The notes under the pieces were generated by a model. It ran no database searches. It was not told where the DNA came from and saw nothing but the letters and a program-made list of their open reading frames with translations. 64,000 bases of DNA from Solimicrobium sp043758755 (GTDB lineage Bacteria > Pseudomonadota > Gammaproteobacteria > Burkholderiales > Burkholderiaceae_D), in assembly GCA_043758755.1 (NCBI GenBank), contig JAYVMW010000016.1, positions 317,096 to 381,095 of the forward strand, read 5' to 3'. The translations under genes were made by a program, and so were the position numbers. Below are positions 62,251 through 64,000 of the stretch, piece after piece; position 1 is the first letter of the stretch; every line of letters begins with the position of its first letter.

Positions 62251-63771
62251 TTATTGGTAGTAGTCTGAACCGCGCAGGTGAGCATGGTCTGGACTAACCC
62301 ATTCCTTTGCGGTCACGGTATGCTGGTCACGATTATTCTTCAGGATATTGCGTACGTGCCGGTACTGGCACGCACCAATCTGCAATGCCACGGCACAGCC
62401 TGCTTCCAGTCGTTCCTTGCCATAGTGCTTGGCCAGTGAAAGCAATCCGAGACAGGTGCGGTAGCCATGTTCTGGATGTTTGTTCTCAGCCATGATTCTG
62501 GTGACCGCTTCTGCGGTGGCTGGCCCAATAGTTTGACCCCAGTGAATGAATCGCTCTGGTGTCCATTGCTGGTGCGCCCGATGTGCTGTGGGCATGTGAT
62601 CGTCGATGGTGCTGAATCCGCCCACGCTGGCATTGCGCGGATGACTGGCGACCCGTTCGCCACGATGCAACAGCTGAACCATCGTCTTGGTCATGCGCGC
62701 TTCCAGAACCTGACCGACCAGTGCATGCGGCACGCTGTAACGATGCCGCTCAATATTGACGTGGTAGTCGACATGCACTTTAACCGTTTTAAACCACGCG
62801 ATTTCATAAGGCTGGGTGGGTAATGCCATCAAGGCTGGCGCATCGATGGATGTGAATGTGCTGGCGCGACTGCCTGGCAGTTTCTGAAACAACTTCTGAT
62901 TCAGCCGGGTCAGCAAAGGAATGATTGCTGCATTCACTTCGTGTACGTTGGTAAAGGTGTGATGACGCAAGCGCGCCATGATCCAGCGTTCGACAATTTG
63001 CACGGCGGATTCTGCTTTGGCTTTGTCCTGAGGGTGATAGGGACGCGCTGGTAAAATCGACGTGTTGTAATGCCGGGCGAAATCCAGCACGGTGTCGTTG
63101 GCACGAGGCTCATAACGATCGGCATTGGCAATCATTGCCTTGGGATTGTCGGGAACAATCAGCTGTGGCACGCCACCGTAAAACTGTAATGCACGGGCGG
63201 TGCCGTTAAGCCAATCAACCATCGTTTCCCGTTCCGTGGCATAGGCGAATGTGTAACTGGATGCACCCATGGCGGCGACAAAGATGTGACCGCGTGTGCC
63301 ATCCGCGAGCGGAATCGTCGGCCCGGCAAAGTCGATAAACAACTTCTCGCCAGCACGATGAATCTGCCGCATGGAGCGTTTGAGCAGTTTTGCAAACCGG
63401 TTGTACTTGTCGCAGTATTGGGAATACGCATAGGTCTGCTGATCCGCATGATCGGCACAGTACTCTTCCCAGAGCAGGGCCAGGGTCATGCCCTTGCGAC
63501 GCAACTCCTGATGCACACGACCGAAATCGGGTTGAACGTGGTTGAGGGGTTTCTTGCCAGGTCCCGCCAGACGGTGCTGCAGTTGTGTTTCGTCGGCCTC
63601 CTGCACTTGGCTCAACGTCAATCCGGCAGCCGAAGCTAACCCGACATATTTGGTGACTACGCCTTTGGAAATGCCGAGTGCCGCAGCAATTTGTTCATGC
63701 GACAGCCTGGCATCCAGCTTCAATCGCAATATCTCTTTTATCTTACGCATACTGATCCTTGGTGCAGGCAC
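62251..63771 (-). CDS. istA: IS21-family IstA transposase
   Basis: The 506-residue transposase has a helix-turn-helix (LSHEQIAAALGISKGVVTKYV), a DDE integrase domain (KLFIDFAGPTIPL, then QLIVPDNPKAMI, then PQDKAKAESAVQIVERWI) and a beta-barrel C-terminal part with HVDYHVNIERHRYSVPH. It is apparently intact and starts at 63771. Confidence 0.93.
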   Translation of the reverse strand: MPAPRISMRKIKEILRLKLDARLSHEQIAAALGISKGVVTKYVGLASAAGLTLSQVQEADETQLQHRLAGPGKKPLNHVQPDFGRVHQELRRKGMTLALLWEEYCADHADQQTYAYSQYCDKYNRFAKLLKRSMRQIHRAGEKLFIDFAGPTIPLADGTRGHIFVAAMGASSYTFAYATERETMVDWLNGTARALQFYGGVPQLIVPDNPKAMIANADRYEPRANDTVLDFARHYNTSILPARPYHPQDKAKAESAVQIVERWIMARLRHHTFTNVHEVNAAIIPLLTRLNQKLFQKLPGSRASTFTSIDAPALMALPTQPYEIAWFKTVKVHVDYHVNIERHRYSVPHALVGQVLEARMTKTMVQLLHRGERVASHPRNASVGGFSTIDDHMPTAHRAHQQWTPERFIHWGQTIGPATAEAVTRIMAENKHPEHGYRTCLGLLSLAKHYGKERLEAGCAVALQIGACQYRHVRNILKNNRDQHTVTAKEWVSPDHAHLRGSDYYQ

Positions 63772-63846
63772 GGTATCTCCAAAAACTGGAGATCGTACCT
63801 GTTCTCATATCAAATGCGTAACACCATTATTCTGTAGTACACCGAC

Positions 63847-63995
63847 ATTCTGGTATCGTGACCAGTGATTCTGGCATCGTGACCGCTGATTCTGGAATTA
63901 CCTGAAATCGGTCACGATAAACCAGAATGGCCGGTCACGTTCAATCGGAATGGCCGGTCACGATACCAGAATGACCGGTCACGATGGACCAGAAT
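63847..63995. repeat. Cluster of inverted and direct GGTCACGAT...CCAGAAT repeats
   Basis: Four copies of GGTCACGATnnACCAGAAT-type units start at 63910, 63933, 63956 and 63977 (spacing 21-23 bp). Two full inverse copies and one half copy start at 63847, 63868 and 63889 (spacing 21 bp). The two sets face each other around 63903-63909. IS21-family ends carry such multiple transposase-binding repeats, so this is probably an IS end or a junction of two ends. It continues to the window edge. Confidence 0.75.
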
Positions 63996-64000
63996 ACCCA

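Larger units (their letters stand above)
61438..63828 (-). mobile_element. IS21-family insertion sequence (istA-istB)
   Basis: The pair istA-istB on the minus strand is bracketed by AATGGTGTTACGC (61438-61450) and its inverse GCGTAACACCATT (63816-63828), which I take as terminal repeats. No flanking duplication is evident. The GGTCACGAT motif just inside the left repeat (61471-61479) also recurs many times outside the right repeat, so the true right boundary could lie beyond 63828. The IS66 end is only three bases away on the left. Confidence 0.7.
58251..64000. mobile_element. Tn7-like transposon end inserted in comM, loaded with insertion sequences
   Basis: The element starts at 58251 with TGTAATTTCCC directly after ACCGC (58246-58250) in comM. 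Tn7-type ends begin with TGT and make 5-bp duplications. From memory, ACCGC in comM is the same target and duplication used by AbaR/Tn6022-type islands in Acinetobacter. The first gene inside is tnsA-like. The rest of the transposition genes are not seen: IS66 and IS21 elements occupy the remainder, and the far end lies outside the window. Confidence 0.75.

Noticed and set aside
61438..63828. Target-site duplication flanking the IS21 element
   Set aside because: The bases outside the 13-bp inverted repeats do not match on the two sides, so no duplication is claimed.
63847..64000. Regular repeats resembling a CRISPR array
   Set aside because: Units are short (17-19 bp), occur in both orientations and are separated by only 2-6 bases, so there are no spacers; they fit IS end repeats.

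Overview
The window looks like a chromosomal segment of a betaproteobacterium, most likely Burkholderiales and possibly Oxalobacteraceae. The basis is gene content and order: a coupled metX-metW-ampG block, pyrE divergent from exonuclease III, a yraN/SIS/BON-lipoprotein block, a DUF2788 gene and a Gcr-type site-specific recombinase. This is recognition from the sequence only. No rRNA or tRNA gene was seen.

Layout. 0-10 kb: the 3' end of a recombinase-family membrane protein, a repeat-flanked orphan gene, then housekeeping genes (BON lipoprotein, SIS isomerase, yraN, ggt, HDOD protein, pyrE, xthA, CDF transporter, cytochrome b561). 10-15 kb: small exported proteins and a four-gene overlapping metX-metW-ampG-hydrolase operon. 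17-29 kb: a complete putrescine uptake and gamma-glutamylation cluster (potFGHI, puuC, puuB, puuD, an agmatinase-family enzyme, puuA, LysR regulator, cupin). A near-identical 26-bp element lies upstream of both potF and puuA. 36-50 kb: thiamine-diphosphate decarboxylase, hemerythrin-PAS-GGDEF protein, a spermidine dehydrogenase-like Tat flavoprotein, pssA, ArsR/SRPBCC pair, DUF1501/DUF1800 pair, and an omega-amino-acid aminotransferase plus mmsA operon. The last two could take the C3 product of spermidine cleavage through beta-alanine to acetyl-CoA. 50-57.5 kb: VOC, slipin, TonB-C, LacI, Lrp/dadA, FAH-family genes, with two decayed genes among them.

Scattered singly among these housekeeping genes are four large proteins that look directed at eukaryotic hosts. 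One (15241-17115) has the CKSxKDR-type CX5R active site of SopB/IpgD and INPP4 phosphoinositide phosphatases. One (35932-36843) has a proline-rich start, an F-box-like motif and helical repeats. Two neighbouring paralogues of 748 and 782 residues (29726-31972 and 32197-34545) carry short leucine-patterned repeats and have no family I recognise. No secretion apparatus is in the window, so the effector idea is inference.

57.6-64 kb: a mobile island. comM (yifB) is cut at an ACCGC site by a Tn7-like element whose first gene, tnsA, is itself cut by an IS66 element (58916-61434, inverted repeats identified). An IS21-family element (istA/istB) follows, and then a dense cluster of direct and inverted GGTCACGAT/CCAGAAT repeats runs to the window end.
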